From Helicobacter bilis (GTDB lineage Bacteria > Campylobacterota > Campylobacteria > Campylobacterales > Helicobacteraceae), in NCBI RefSeq assembly GCF_001999985.1, contig NZ_CP019645.1, positions 682,001 through 746,000 on the forward strand: DNA of 64,000 nt, in the 5' to 3' direction. Within the stretch, counting starts at the first letter, position 1; the number at the start of each line of letters is the position of its first letter. This document shows positions 19,646-28,289 of the stretch, piece after piece. Below the pieces are notes generated by a model. The model worked only from the letters and a program-made list of their open reading frames with translations, did not search any database and was not told the DNA's origin. The position numbers and the translations under genes are program-made.

Positions 19646-20878
19646 ATGACAAAAAAAATAATGGGTTCGGTTGTTTTAGCAGGACTTTTGGTAAGTGCAG
19701 CTCAAGCAGTTGAGGTAACACCTTTTGGTAAAGTGGGCGTTATGGGTAACTTTGGCTTTGGCGATGCAAATACATTAGCTGGTCAAAGCCTTACAGGATA
19801 TGTTGGCGTTGTAGGACAGGTGGGCGTAGATTTTAACTTCAGCGGATTTAAGCTCGGTCTTGGTGCTATGGCAGGTTATGCACCACTTACAATTGGTGCT
19901 GGTGGCAATTTTACAAATAACGCATTTGTTGGTCACGGCGGTAAGCTTTTTGCAAGTCCTTATGTGGATCTCTCTGATCTTTATGTGGGTTATCAAGGCT
20001 CTGGGCTAGATTTTGCACTCGGTCGATATAGTGCAAGTAAGATTCTAGCGACAGCAGAGTGGATTGGCGGACATAATCAAGGTTTTGCCCTTGCGTATCA
20101 ATCTCAATATTTTGGAATCTGGGGAACATGGGTTAATGACTGGTTACGCGATGGATACAATGCAAGCGCTAGTCTAAAATCTGGTGCTGATGGACGCTAT
20201 GGTATGGATATTTCTGGTTTTGGTAAATATCCATCAAGCTGGAATAACTTTGGATTCAACAATGAGTTATTCGCACTTGGTTTGGATTTCAAATTTGGTG
20301 AGCATGTAAGCCTTAGCCCTTACGCACAATACTGGTCAAAAGTAGGCAATCACGATGTATTGCAGGCTGGAGCGCGTGCTATCTTTGATTTTGATTTGGG
20401 TGCGGTAAAATCTACTACGACACTTCGTGGTTTATGGTCGCATTTCTTTGCTAGTGGTGCAAATGGCTTCATGTGGCAAGTTGATGAAGAGTTGCTTTTT
20501 GTTGATATGATTAAGCTTGGTGGTGGTTATTTAAGCATTGGTAATCTTAGCTTGAATGGCACAACACTTGTTGATAGGACAAGATTCTATGGACAATATC
20601 TCTATCCTATGAATGGATATAATGGCACTGGACTTGCAAATCGTGGCTATCTAAATGCTGGTGTGGATACATGGTATGTATTTACAGGATTAAAACTTGG
20701 TGAAACACTTGATTTTGATGTGCTTTATGCTGGTGGCGATTACAAAGAATTCTCTGCTATCATCAACTACAACATTTTAAGCAGTGGCAACCTTGTATGG
20801 TCTGTTGGTGGTGGTTTTGTAAGCAATGGTTTTGGTAATGCAAACTCTGGTTTAGCTTTCACAAAGCTTAAATTCTAA
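19646..20878 (+). CDS. Hof-type outer-membrane porin-like protein
   Basis: 410 residues: signal peptide ending SAAQA near residue 21, then alternating polar/aromatic beta-strand sequence rich in Gly and Tyr, finishing with Phe (FTKLKF) as outer-membrane barrels do. The pattern fits the Helicobacter outer-membrane family (Hof/Hom-like). AAAGGAT lies before the ATG and a possible -10 TATACT at 19579-19584. It is monocistronic, followed by a hairpin at about 20940-20965. Confidence 0.8.
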   Translation: MTKKIMGSVVLAGLLVSAAQAVEVTPFGKVGVMGNFGFGDANTLAGQSLTGYVGVVGQVGVDFNFSGFKLGLGAMAGYAPLTIGAGGNFTNNAFVGHGGKLFASPYVDLSDLYVGYQGSGLDFALGRYSASKILATAEWIGGHNQGFALAYQSQYFGIWGTWVNDWLRDGYNASASLKSGADGRYGMDISGFGKYPSSWNNFGFNNELFALGLDFKFGEHVSLSPYAQYWSKVGNHDVLQAGARAIFDFDLGAVKSTTTLRGLWSHFFASGANGFMWQVDEELLFVDMIKLGGGYLSIGNLSLNGTTLVDRTRFYGQYLYPMNGYNGTGLANRGYLNAGVDTWYVFTGLKLGETLDFDVLYAGGDYKEFSAIINYNILSSGNLVWSVGGGFVSNGFGNANSGLAFTKLKF

Positions 20879-20938
20879 TAACATAATCACTCAAAGATTC
20901 TAGGCTTCATTCCTTGCTTAGATACTCTATGTAAATAA

Positions 20939-20966
20939 ACCCTAGAGACGAGGAGTCTCTGGGTCT
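20939..20966 (+). terminator. Hairpin after the outer-membrane protein gene
   Basis: CCTAGAGAC and GTCTCTGGG pair around GAGGA with one mismatch. No strong T-run follows, so termination is only likely. Confidence 0.4.
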
Positions 20967-21130
20967 ATTGAAATTTATGGGTAGCACCAGGTTTCTGCTT
21001 TAAATTTTTTACTTATAGCTCAAAAACAATGTGAGTTTTTAGCAATTACACTAGCACACATCAGTGTGGTCATAGGATTTTTTATAGAATCTTATTGCTA
21101 CACTGCAAAACAATTTGAAAACTTGCATTA

Positions 21131-21787
21131 TCATAGAGCATCTACCTCATTCATATATTCTTGCAATATCTTTTTTGCTTCATCAATCTCCATATCTTGT
21201 GGTAAAAATAAAGGCTTATGTATATAATAGTCAATGCGGCTAAAAGGCTTTGGAATGCAGAATTTATCCCATGTCTTTAGCTCCCAATATGCACTAGGCT
21301 TTACTTTACAACCACAGATTCCAACGCCACTTCTCATAGCCATGAGTAAGATCCCATTTGCAATGCTTTTATATGGACCTTTTGGACCATCTGGGGTAAC
21401 GGCTACATCTTTGCCTTCTTTTAAAGCTCTAACTGCTTGTATCAAAGCCTTTGTGCCACCTTTATGTGTGCCTGTGCTACCACGGATAGATTCTAATCCA
21501 AACTGCTCAAAATACTGCTCCACCATTGCCCCATCATTATGTGCGGCAGTGATTAAACACATATTTGGAATCTCTCTAGCCTTTGCGTAAAGATAGGGCA
21601 TCATTAAGAAATTGCCATGCCATAAGCACGCAATGAAATTATTATCCTTGACATAATCAGTAATATGAAATCTTTTAGGGCATGTTATATTGATAGTTTT
21701 TGAGATAAATAGCATAACTTTATGTATGTATCTGCGTTTTAGCTTCTGCTGTCGCTCTCGCGTAAGGAATCTATCAAAAAAAGACAT
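21131..21787 (-). CDS. Lysophospholipid acyltransferase family protein (DUF374)
   Basis: 218 residues with the DUF374/LpxL-like features: LWHGNFLMMPYLYAK (H near residue 58) and the signature TPDGPKGPYKSIANG around 137-151. Such proteins acylate lysophospholipids or lipid A at the inner membrane. It starts just after the miaB stop, with a weak GTGAG ribosome site, and the miaB-DUF374 pairing is known from other Helicobacter (from memory). Confidence 0.85.
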   Translation of the reverse strand: MSFFDRFLTRERQQKLKRRYIHKVMLFISKTINITCPKRFHITDYVKDNNFIACLWHGNFLMMPYLYAKAREIPNMCLITAAHNDGAMVEQYFEQFGLESIRGSTGTHKGGTKALIQAVRALKEGKDVAVTPDGPKGPYKSIANGILLMAMRSGVGICGCKVKPSAYWELKTWDKFCIPKPFSRIDYYIHKPLFLPQDMEIDEAKKILQEYMNEVDAL

Positions 21788-21795
21788 TCAAATAC

Positions 21796-23130
21796 TCACT
21801 TTTCTATGCTTTTACCAAAAAGCGTGCTACCTACAACTTTTGTAATCTCTATATCCACAATAGCACCCATATCGATGAATTCATTCTCAATTCTAATCAA
21901 TCTATTTGTATCGCTTCTGCCCTCACTAAAAGTCTCACTCAGTGATTTTTTATTAGAATCTATTAGCACTTTATGAATCTTTCCTAGCTCTTTTTGGCTA
22001 TTTTCCTGCAAAATCTCTCTGTGTCTTTGCTGCAGTATCGCTAATCTCTCTTTTGCTACTTCCTTTGGCACACTATCCTTATCTCCCCATGAATGCGACA
22101 GAGTATTTGGACGCGGCGAGTAAATAAAGCTATACATTGTATCAAAACGCACAGATTCTAAAACGCTCATTGTCTCTTTAAAATCATCATCATTTTCACC
22201 CGGAAAGCCCACGATAATATCCGTGCTAATGCCTACATTTGGACTTTGCTTTTTTAAGTATGCAATGCGGTCTAGATACCATTCCTGCGTATAGCCTCGC
22301 TTCATTGATTTTAGAATCTTATTTGAGCCGCTTTGCAGGGGGATATGTATGCTTTTACAAATCTTTGGATTAGAGGCAAACTCGTCTAAAAAAGAATCAT
22401 TCATATGCAAAGGATGCGGACTTGTAAAGCGGATACGCTCTAAGCCATCTATCTTGCTTAATTCTCTTAAAAGCGTAGTGAAATCAATCTTTTCATGCGG
22501 TGTGCTAAATCTTACACCATAATTATTTACATTCTGCCCTAATAATAGAATCTCTTTGACACCATTTTTAACTAGCTTGTCTGCTTCTTTATAAAGCAAA
22601 TCAAAAGGGATAGAGATCTCTTTACCACGCGTAAAAGGCACGATACAATACGCACATTTTTTATCACAACCAATGGATATATTTAGCAATGCTTTAAATC
22701 CACTCTGCTTAGAATCTGAAAATACATAAGTGCTATCATCATAGCTTGTATCAATCTCTACTGCTTTTGGCTTGTGTATAATGCTTGTGATTTTAGAGAT
22801 ATTTCTAGCCCCTAAGACAAAATCTACATGTGGCGATTTTTTGATAATCTCATGTCCCATAGCACTTGCCGTGCAGCCACACACGCCAATCTTTGCCCCA
22901 TCTTTTTTATGCTTTGCAAATTGCCCTATTTCACTAAATAGCTTTTGTTCTGGCTTTTCTCTAACAGAGCAAGTATTAATGAGTATAAGATCTGCTTCTT
23001 GTATATTCGCAGTCAAGCTATACCCCTCTTTATCTTGCAACTCTGCAATAATATGCTCACTATCACGCACATTCATCGCACAGCCCAATGTTTCTATATA
23101 AATCTTTGGATTGCCTGTCTTTGTCTGCAT
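21796..23130 (-). CDS. miaB: tRNA-2-methylthio-N6-dimethylallyladenosine synthase
   Basis: MiaB methylthiolates A37 of tRNAs reading UNN codons. The N-terminal UPF0004 domain carries three cluster cysteines (ETLGCAMN, NTCSVRE, CGCTAS); the radical-SAM motif is CDKKCAYC near residue 156; a C-terminal TRAM domain covers about 375-440. Length 444 is normal. Strong AAGGA site. It is the last conserved housekeeping gene before the island. Confidence 0.97.
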   Translation of the reverse strand: MQTKTGNPKIYIETLGCAMNVRDSEHIIAELQDKEGYSLTANIQEADLILINTCSVREKPEQKLFSEIGQFAKHKKDGAKIGVCGCTASAMGHEIIKKSPHVDFVLGARNISKITSIIHKPKAVEIDTSYDDSTYVFSDSKQSGFKALLNISIGCDKKCAYCIVPFTRGKEISIPFDLLYKEADKLVKNGVKEILLLGQNVNNYGVRFSTPHEKIDFTTLLRELSKIDGLERIRFTSPHPLHMNDSFLDEFASNPKICKSIHIPLQSGSNKILKSMKRGYTQEWYLDRIAYLKKQSPNVGISTDIIVGFPGENDDDFKETMSVLESVRFDTMYSFIYSPRPNTLSHSWGDKDSVPKEVAKERLAILQQRHREILQENSQKELGKIHKVLIDSNKKSLSETFSEGRSDTNRLIRIENEFIDMGAIVDIEITKVVGSTLFGKSIEK

Positions 23131-23337
23131 GAGATTATTTCCTTATGGTTATGTTAGATTTATATTATTTGTTTATAAAGTTCGAGAGAATTATAGAATC
23201 TTTGTGTTATTAAAAGCTTAATGAAATTTTTGTGGTTCTTATTTTGTGGCGTGGCTGTTGTTTGACAGAGATTTGTAAATGTAAAGCCTAATTTCTGTGC
23301 TTTAACATCTTTTGTGTGTTAATTCTAGGAAACTAAA

Positions 23338-24267
23338 TCAGCAAAAAGTGCTTATCGCCCACATTGAATACAACATATAAAATCTAAACATGGAGTTTGG
23401 GTTACTCACAACACATAATTCCTTGTTTAACTCTTTTGCTATAAGAGCTGCGATTTCATTCTTACCCACACCTGCCCTGCCATAGAGAAAAATGCTAGGA
23501 TTTTTCGCGTTTTTACAATAATCTAAAAGCACATCTAGCTTTTCTTTCATATAGCTAAAATCCTCTTTTTCAAGTGTGCTTTTAGGGTAGATTCTAGCAA
23601 TTTTTTTCATCATCTCTTGTTTGCTAAAGGGCTCTTGCATAAGTCTTTCAGTAAAGCTTTCTAATTCAAACTCACCACTTCTACGCCTATCATCAATAAA
23701 GTCAAACTTTCTAAGCGGCATATCCGCCATAAGCAGCTTTTGAATCTTTGTGGGACTAGTCTGCAACACACTCGCTAAAAGCAAACAAAACTCAAAATAA
23801 TCAAGCTTATCACCATAGTATCTACTCATCTTATCAAACAAGCCGATGACATATAAGATATTTGTCTCAAGCTCACTTAGCCCAAAGCACTCTTGTAAAA
23901 GGGCTAGATTCTTACGCACAAAGGGCTTGGGCTTTAATATATGAAAATGCGTTAAAAGATAGGGCGTGATAAACTCTGCTACCATAGCTTCATCACTAAA
24001 ATCAGCTAAATTTGCATTAAAATTTTTTCTAAAGAGCTTGAAGCAGTCATCAAAATCCAGTGTGTGCGGGAAAAGATTCATAAGATGTGCGGCAAAAAAC
24101 TTTTTCTCATAGTCTTTATCGTTGGCTATGGGCTTAAAAGGTAAGAGCTTTTGCAGGGCTTCTTTGTTAGAATCTATAAGTGTGCCTTCTGCTTTTTTTA
24201 AAGCTCTTCGCCTTCTTGCTTTAAATTTGCTTAGGACTTTATTGTCTCTTTGTGCTTGTGTTGCCAT
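23338..24267 (-). CDS. Truncated dual-AAA ATPase paralog (N-terminal half only)
   Basis: 309 residues from the ATG at 24267 (AAGGAG upstream). It is a close homolog of the first 285 residues of the 736-residue ATPase at 48303-50513, including Walker A GRAGVGKNE. It then breaks off before Walker B and ends in a foreign tail (VVSNPNSMF...) that is the left 64-bp direct repeat. It cannot form an ATPase site; it may keep the N-terminal helical domain as a competitor or be a relic. An operator (24334-24352) sits upstream. Confidence 0.8.
   Translation of the reverse strand: MATQAQRDNKVLSKFKARRRRALKKAEGTLIDSNKEALQKLLPFKPIANDKDYEKKFFAAHLMNLFPHTLDFDDCFKLFRKNFNANLADFSDEAMVAEFITPYLLTHFHILKPKPFVRKNLALLQECFGLSELETNILYVIGLFDKMSRYYGDKLDYFEFCLLLASVLQTSPTKIQKLLMADMPLRKFDFIDDRRRSGEFELESFTERLMQEPFSKQEMMKKIARIYPKSTLEKEDFSYMKEKLDVLLDYCKNAKNPSIFLYGRAGVGKNEIAALIAKELNKELCVVSNPNSMFRFYMLYSMWAISTFC
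23353..23416. repeat. Left copy of a 64-bp exact direct repeat bounding the island
   Basis: Starts TATCGCCCACATTGAATAC and ends TTACTCACAACACAT. The identical 64 bp, same orientation, is at 51626-51689, and weaker similarity continues 15-20 bp further left. On the minus strand it is translated as the tail of the truncated AAA gene (VVSNPNSMFRFYMLY...). Confidence 0.9.
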
Positions 24268-24333
24268 AATCGCTCCTTGTGTGTATTTCAAAGTGAAGTA
24301 TCGCTTTGTTGAGTGAAGTTATACCACAGAGCT

Positions 24334-24352
24334 TTGACAGCGTTATGACAAA
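24334..24352 (-). promoter_or_regulatory. Island operator, site 1 (TTGACAGCGTTATGACAAA)
   Basis: The 19-bp core, with a minus-strand -10 box TATAAC (24318-24323) 10 nt away, lies 67 nt upstream of the truncated AAA gene. Confidence 0.8.
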
Positions 24353-24418
24353 AAGTGAAATTTTTTGGAATCGTTGTGGGATTTAAAGAATGTAACAAGA
24401 AAATGCTAGATAGGGATT

Positions 24419-24456
24419 GCAAAATGCGATTAAGCTAAAGCTATCTTAATCGCATT
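24419..24456 (-). terminator. Rho-independent terminator after the DUF262-DUF1524 gene
   Basis: A perfect 12-bp stem, AATGCGATTAAG (24423-24434) with CTTAATCGCATT (24445-24456), 10-nt loop and a short T-run on the minus strand, 32 nt after the stop codon at 24488. Confidence 0.8.
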
Positions 24457-24487
24457 GTTTATATAAGTGTTAGAATCTAATGAGATT

Positions 24488-26146
24488 TTAAAAAATATCA
24501 ATATGTTTTGCTATCTTAGTTTTAATCTCATTCTCTCGCATTTCTAACGCTTCCGCATTCCACTTTTTATGTTTAAAAATATCTTGTGTGATATTAAAGC
24601 TTGTGCTGACATCATCGTTGAGATAGATTTTTCGTTTTTCTTCATAGCTTTTATTTTGGGCTTGAATGTTCTTTTTAAATTTTAATAATGTTAGATTAGC
24701 TATGGCATTTGTCCAGCTATCCCTTTCTTCATCGCTAAAGATTTTTTTCCAATCGTCGTTGGGAGTTCTTGGTAGGATATGCTCTGTATGAAGCTTATTG
24801 TCCATTTCTATAAACCCAATTTCATCATCTTTAGAAAAGTATTCAAGCAAAAGTAATGTTGGTTTTACCCACTTCAAATCATAAACATCTGCATCATCTA
24901 GCCATTCTTTATAATCTTTTGTTGTGCCATATTTTTTGAGATTTTCACGCATAATGTTTTTTATCTCATCTATTGATTTATTATCTTTGACTGCTTTAAG
25001 GATATTAAATGAAACCTGCTTAAATCTATTAGCCGTTGCCATACCTATAAGGTTTTGGTAATAGTAAGCCATAAGCAATTCTTTTAGCTTATTGTATTCT
25101 TTATAATCCACCATTTTTGCAGCACACAAAATGCTTCGCCAATAGATTTGATTAGGCAGATACCTTAAGCAATAGATATATTTATCTTTAGCGTTAATCA
25201 TCTCAATATAGTGGTGTGCAAACTTTCTTATTTCTTCAATAATAGCAATTGAATCTTGCTTAGTTTTTTCAAAATAAGTTTTAAGCTCTTTATCAAGTCT
25301 TCCTTTAGGATTGTCTGCTATCGCATAGTAAAAATAAGCATTTAATGTGTCATACATAGAAAATCCCATTGTTTTCAAATTTGACATAATCTCTTGCCAA
25401 GTTGTTTTAAAAGCTTCTCTACGCTCTTTATCTAATGACTGCATAAGAGAAGATTTTAAAATATCTACAGGGCTAAGTGGTATTCCCCTATCATTTAAAA
25501 CATTAAAGATTCTAATCGCACTTTCTTCATCAGGGCATTCAATCCTTGTTAAAATAACTTTTGTATAAAGCCACGATACAAAATCATTTATATCAATATT
25601 ATTTTCGCTAATTGCTTCTTTAAGCCTTTCTTTTAGATAATACGCATTTTGTAAATATCTATTATCCTTTATATCTTGTGGCTTTTTGACTTCTTTCAAT
25701 CTCTCTTGCAAGACATTTTCTCTTAACACACTACTTTCAAAGGTGGTTTGATATCTCTCATCTGTTAAAAATTTTAGCTTATGTTTGTCTTTATCATATT
25801 TATCATATATGCTATCTTGTATGCGATCTTTATTTTCAGCTCCCAAGTTATCTATGTAAAAATCCCTAATCACACAGGCTAAAATAGTAAAAGTAGTGAG
25901 TCTCTGCTGCCCATCTATAATATCATACCGCTCACTATTTGCACCTTTTGCAATCACTAATGAACCACAAAAATATTGTCCTTCCTTGCCATTGCAATAA
26001 GATTCTGTCAAATCTTCAATTAAATCGCTAATTTGATCTTTATCCCACGCATAAGGTCGTTGATATGATGGGATTTGATAAGACATCTTTTTATTTGCCA
26101 ATAAGTCCTCTAGACTGAAACCTTCTACTTTGAAATCATTTGCCAT
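24488..26146 (-). CDS. DUF262-DUF1524 protein, GmrSD-like type IV restriction candidate
   Basis: 552 residues. The N-terminal DUF262 (ParB-like NTPase) has IPSYQRPYAW (25-34) and DGQQR (78-82). The C-terminal DUF1524 has the HNH-like site LHTEHILPR (H453, E455, H456) with ANLTLLKFKKN and a Lys-rich end. This is the single-chain GmrSD/BrxU architecture, which cuts modified phage DNA in an NTP-dependent way in studied members. Both active sites look intact. Its upstream region keeps a -10 (TATAAT) but the operator is lost at a poly-A junction (about 26193-26206), where a nuclease remnant begins. Confidence 0.85.
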   Translation of the reverse strand: MANDFKVEGFSLEDLLANKKMSYQIPSYQRPYAWDKDQISDLIEDLTESYCNGKEGQYFCGSLVIAKGANSERYDIIDGQQRLTTFTILACVIRDFYIDNLGAENKDRIQDSIYDKYDKDKHKLKFLTDERYQTTFESSVLRENVLQERLKEVKKPQDIKDNRYLQNAYYLKERLKEAISENNIDINDFVSWLYTKVILTRIECPDEESAIRIFNVLNDRGIPLSPVDILKSSLMQSLDKERREAFKTTWQEIMSNLKTMGFSMYDTLNAYFYYAIADNPKGRLDKELKTYFEKTKQDSIAIIEEIRKFAHHYIEMINAKDKYIYCLRYLPNQIYWRSILCAAKMVDYKEYNKLKELLMAYYYQNLIGMATANRFKQVSFNILKAVKDNKSIDEIKNIMRENLKKYGTTKDYKEWLDDADVYDLKWVKPTLLLLEYFSKDDEIGFIEMDNKLHTEHILPRTPNDDWKKIFSDEERDSWTNAIANLTLLKFKKNIQAQNKSYEEKRKIYLNDDVSTSFNITQDIFKHKKWNAEALEMRENEIKTKIAKHIDIF

Positions 26147-26196
26147 TGTCGCTCCTTAAAATGTAATATGTGTGTGCGTATTATAATCAAAAAAAA

Positions 26197-26309
26197 AAAA
26201 AATAAAGCAAGGGATTAAAGTCATTTTGCCCTCGCTTTTTTCGTGCTTCAATATCGATAGTAAATTCCCTAAATCTCTCTAAAAGTAGCCCTAAATTTTC
26301 ATCTGTCAT
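26197..26309 (-). pseudogene. 5' remnant of a PD-(D/E)XK nuclease gene
   Basis: From the ATG at 26309 it reads MTDENLGLLLERFREFTIDI and on to QNDFNPLL, almost the N-terminus of the intact gene at 46924-48198, then runs into a poly-A/T stretch. Only about 36 codons survive. Confidence 0.75.
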
Positions 26310-26343
26310 TACACTTCCTTACTAAATATAGTTGCGTATTGTA

Positions 26344-26661
26344 TCACATTTGCGGCGTTTGTTTGTGTGTCTTATCTGCCTTTAAAATCTCAATATACTC
26401 ATCAATCTCTTCATACATATACTCCCAACTAATGAAGCGAAAATATAATGAGCTTTCAATCTCTGCTATAAGCGTATCATCGCATTGTATATCCGCTTTC
26501 ATCAAGCATTCAGCCACCTTGTTTTGGTAGAAGTCCCCATTTGTTAGCCACTGCTTTGTGGCTATATCAAAACGATGTGTTACTTCGCTATTATATTCAT
26601 CATACGGATTCATAAAATCTTGCTTACGATGATAATCTTTTGTCTTATCTTTATCTGCCAT
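26344..26661 (-). CDS. Small acidic protein, paralog of the gene at 30322
   Basis: 105 residues from the ATG at 26661 (AAGGGG upstream). Soluble, acidic and helical. The core, FDIATKQWL ... NKVAECL ... FISWEYMYEEIDEYIEILK, aligns with YDVASKKWV ... NRIKEKL ... FLEVFYEYELDDFIREYK in the 148-residue protein at 30322-30768, so they form a family of small island proteins. No known domain recognised. It follows the 200-residue gene closely (28 nt), so they are cotranscribed. Confidence 0.65.
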   Translation of the reverse strand: MADKDKTKDYHRKQDFMNPYDEYNSEVTHRFDIATKQWLTNGDFYQNKVAECLMKADIQCDDTLIAEIESSLYFRFISWEYMYEEIDEYIEILKADKTHKQTPQM

Positions 26662-26689
26662 ATTTTCCCCTTGATTTTGTCGCCATAGA

Positions 26690-27292
26690 CTAAACACTTA
26701 GCGTTACAGATATTACGCCTTGTGCGAATTGAGCTTGTGGGTTGTCCTTGAGATTGCCCTGTGTGTCAAACTCATAGCGAGTGCCATTATAAAATACATA
26801 ATATTCCAAAATATCGCCCCCAATACTTAGCCTGCCATTGTATTTGGTATAGTGCTTTAGCACCACTTCTTTTGCGATTTGTAAAATCTCTGCAAGATTT
26901 AGGGTAGCTTGTGCATATTGCGGCTCGAGTATAAGTGGGTTGGCAGTGTGCCAACGAATGCGATATTGTGTTTTGAAATTTATGCGTGCTTCTCTTAAGA
27001 TTCTAAGATTCTCAAGCCTAGAGATAGAATCTTGCAAAAGTGTTTCAAACTCACATTGATTGACGCCCAAATCTCTCTGCGATTGCTTTGCGACTGCTAG
27101 GAAAAACTCTTTTGAGTTATATACTAAATCATAAGAAAATGTGTCTAAAAACTCTAGCAAATGCAAGGAGTCACAAAAGCATTTTTTAGTCTTTTGTGCC
27201 TTAGTGTCATTGTGATAGCCCAGAATCTTCATATCGCATTCTCTAAGCCAAGCTTGCATATAGGAAAAGAGATTTTCTTGTGTGATTTGCAT
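26690..27292 (-). CDS. Orphan island protein, 200 residues
   Basis: Soluble, mixed alpha/beta, no recognised motif. CAAAGGAG lies before the ATG. The promoter region (27300-27345) resembles the island leader up to the -10 (TATAAC) and then diverges in the operator half because it overlaps the end of the 274-residue gene. The first codons and leader of a second copy (MQIT) appear to survive at about 46845-46880. Part of a three-gene run with its neighbours. Confidence 0.6.
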   Translation of the reverse strand: MQITQENLFSYMQAWLRECDMKILGYHNDTKAQKTKKCFCDSLHLLEFLDTFSYDLVYNSKEFFLAVAKQSQRDLGVNQCEFETLLQDSISRLENLRILREARINFKTQYRIRWHTANPLILEPQYAQATLNLAEILQIAKEVVLKHYTKYNGRLSIGGDILEYYVFYNGTRYEFDTQGNLKDNPQAQFAQGVISVTLSV

Positions 27293-27323
27293 TTTCTCTC
27301 CTTTGTTGTGTTGATGAGTGAAG

Positions 27324-28148
27324 TTATAGCACAGAGCTTTGATAGCTACTTTTATCTACAAACATAAGACTCCTTTCTTCAAAGATATATCTCAGCATAA
27401 AGGGTGATAAAGTTTTGTTTGTAATACTCTCTGTAATCATAGAATCTGATCGCAGATATTCCTCTGCATCTATGCGTGGATTTTGCTTATCAAATCTTGG
27501 GAGGGCGTAATACAAATAAGAAATATTATGAAATCGCGCGAGGCTTCCGCGCGCCTGCCGCCGCAGTGAGCTGTTTTCCATAGTTTGATAAAAGCGGATT
27601 CCAATAAGCTCTGTCCCCTCTGTCTCTAAAAACCACCGATGAAACATATTTATCACCCTTTGTGGGCTTATGCGTCTCTTGCCGATGTAGGGCTTAAGCC
27701 CTATGCCGCGTTTATGCGGAGCAAAGCCGTGCATTACTCCGCCACTTGAGAGATAATAAGCATTGCCACACGCCCTGCCAAGCTTACCAATCTCAATGCA
27801 ATCTGCGGTGTTCTCACCCCATACAAGATAGAAACACCACTCATATTTTGAGCCCGTGTCACCTTGTAAGCCAGAATCTGTATTTTGCTCCTGTGCTGAG
27901 TTATTATCTTGCTTGTATAATGTCTTTGATACCGCGCAAAAGCTCACACAAGAAATACCCCTTTCATTCAGCATTAGCCCTAAAAACTTGTGTCGATAGA
28001 AGTTCTCTTGCTCACTTATGGCCTGCTTTTTTCCATTGATCATTTTATAAGTCCTATACGCAGAGATAATCCCCATAAACTCGGCATTTTGTGCGGTAGC
28101 AAAGATAGATTCCAATGCGTCTTTTGTGTAATGTGTGCTTAAAGTCAT
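27324..28148 (-). CDS. Orphan island protein, 274 residues, divergent from WYL regulator 1
   Basis: Soluble protein without a recognised domain. Conserved-looking features are EWCFYLVWGENTADCIEIG and YYALPRFDKQNPRID. A GC-rich palindromic insert (27535-27575) is read as SLRRQARGSLARF near residues 188-205, unlike the rest in base composition. AAAGGAG precedes the ATG. The start is 51 nt from the operator shared with the WYL gene, so it is the first gene of the divergent operon. Confidence 0.6.
   Translation of the reverse strand: MTLSTHYTKDALESIFATAQNAEFMGIISAYRTYKMINGKKQAISEQENFYRHKFLGLMLNERGISCVSFCAVSKTLYKQDNNSAQEQNTDSGLQGDTGSKYEWCFYLVWGENTADCIEIGKLGRACGNAYYLSSGGVMHGFAPHKRGIGLKPYIGKRRISPQRVINMFHRWFLETEGTELIGIRFYQTMENSSLRRQARGSLARFHNISYLYYALPRFDKQNPRIDAEEYLRSDSMITESITNKTLSPFMLRYIFEERSLMFVDKSSYQSSVL
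27535..27575. repeat. GC-rich palindromic insert in the 274-residue gene
   Basis: GCGCG (27536-27540) pairs with CGCGC (27548-27552) around AGGCTTC, followed by CTGCCGCCGCAGTGAG. Base composition is strikingly GC-rich against an AT-rich surround; read in frame as an Arg-rich patch. Confidence 0.55.
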
Positions 28149-28198
28149 AACGCTCCTTTATGATGTGATGAAGACAGATGAAGTTATAGCAAAGAGCT

Positions 28199-28217
28199 TT
28201 GACAGCGTTATGACAAA
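28199..28217. promoter_or_regulatory. Island operator, site 2, shared by divergent promoters
   Basis: TTGACAGCGTTATGACAAA. On the minus side TATAAC follows 10 nt away and serves the 274-residue gene; on the plus side TAATAT (28233-28238) serves WYL regulator 1. The position suits autoregulation by the WYL protein. Confidence 0.8.
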
Positions 28218-28289
28218 TAGATATTTTTATGGTAATATTGATATATGTTTTTACATTATAAATTATAAAACAATAACAAAAGGACTCCC

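Noticed and set aside
26193-26206. Poly-A tract as a phase-variation switch
   Set aside because: It lies upstream of the DUF262 gene at a deletion junction and is common to several island leaders; no coding frame depends on it.
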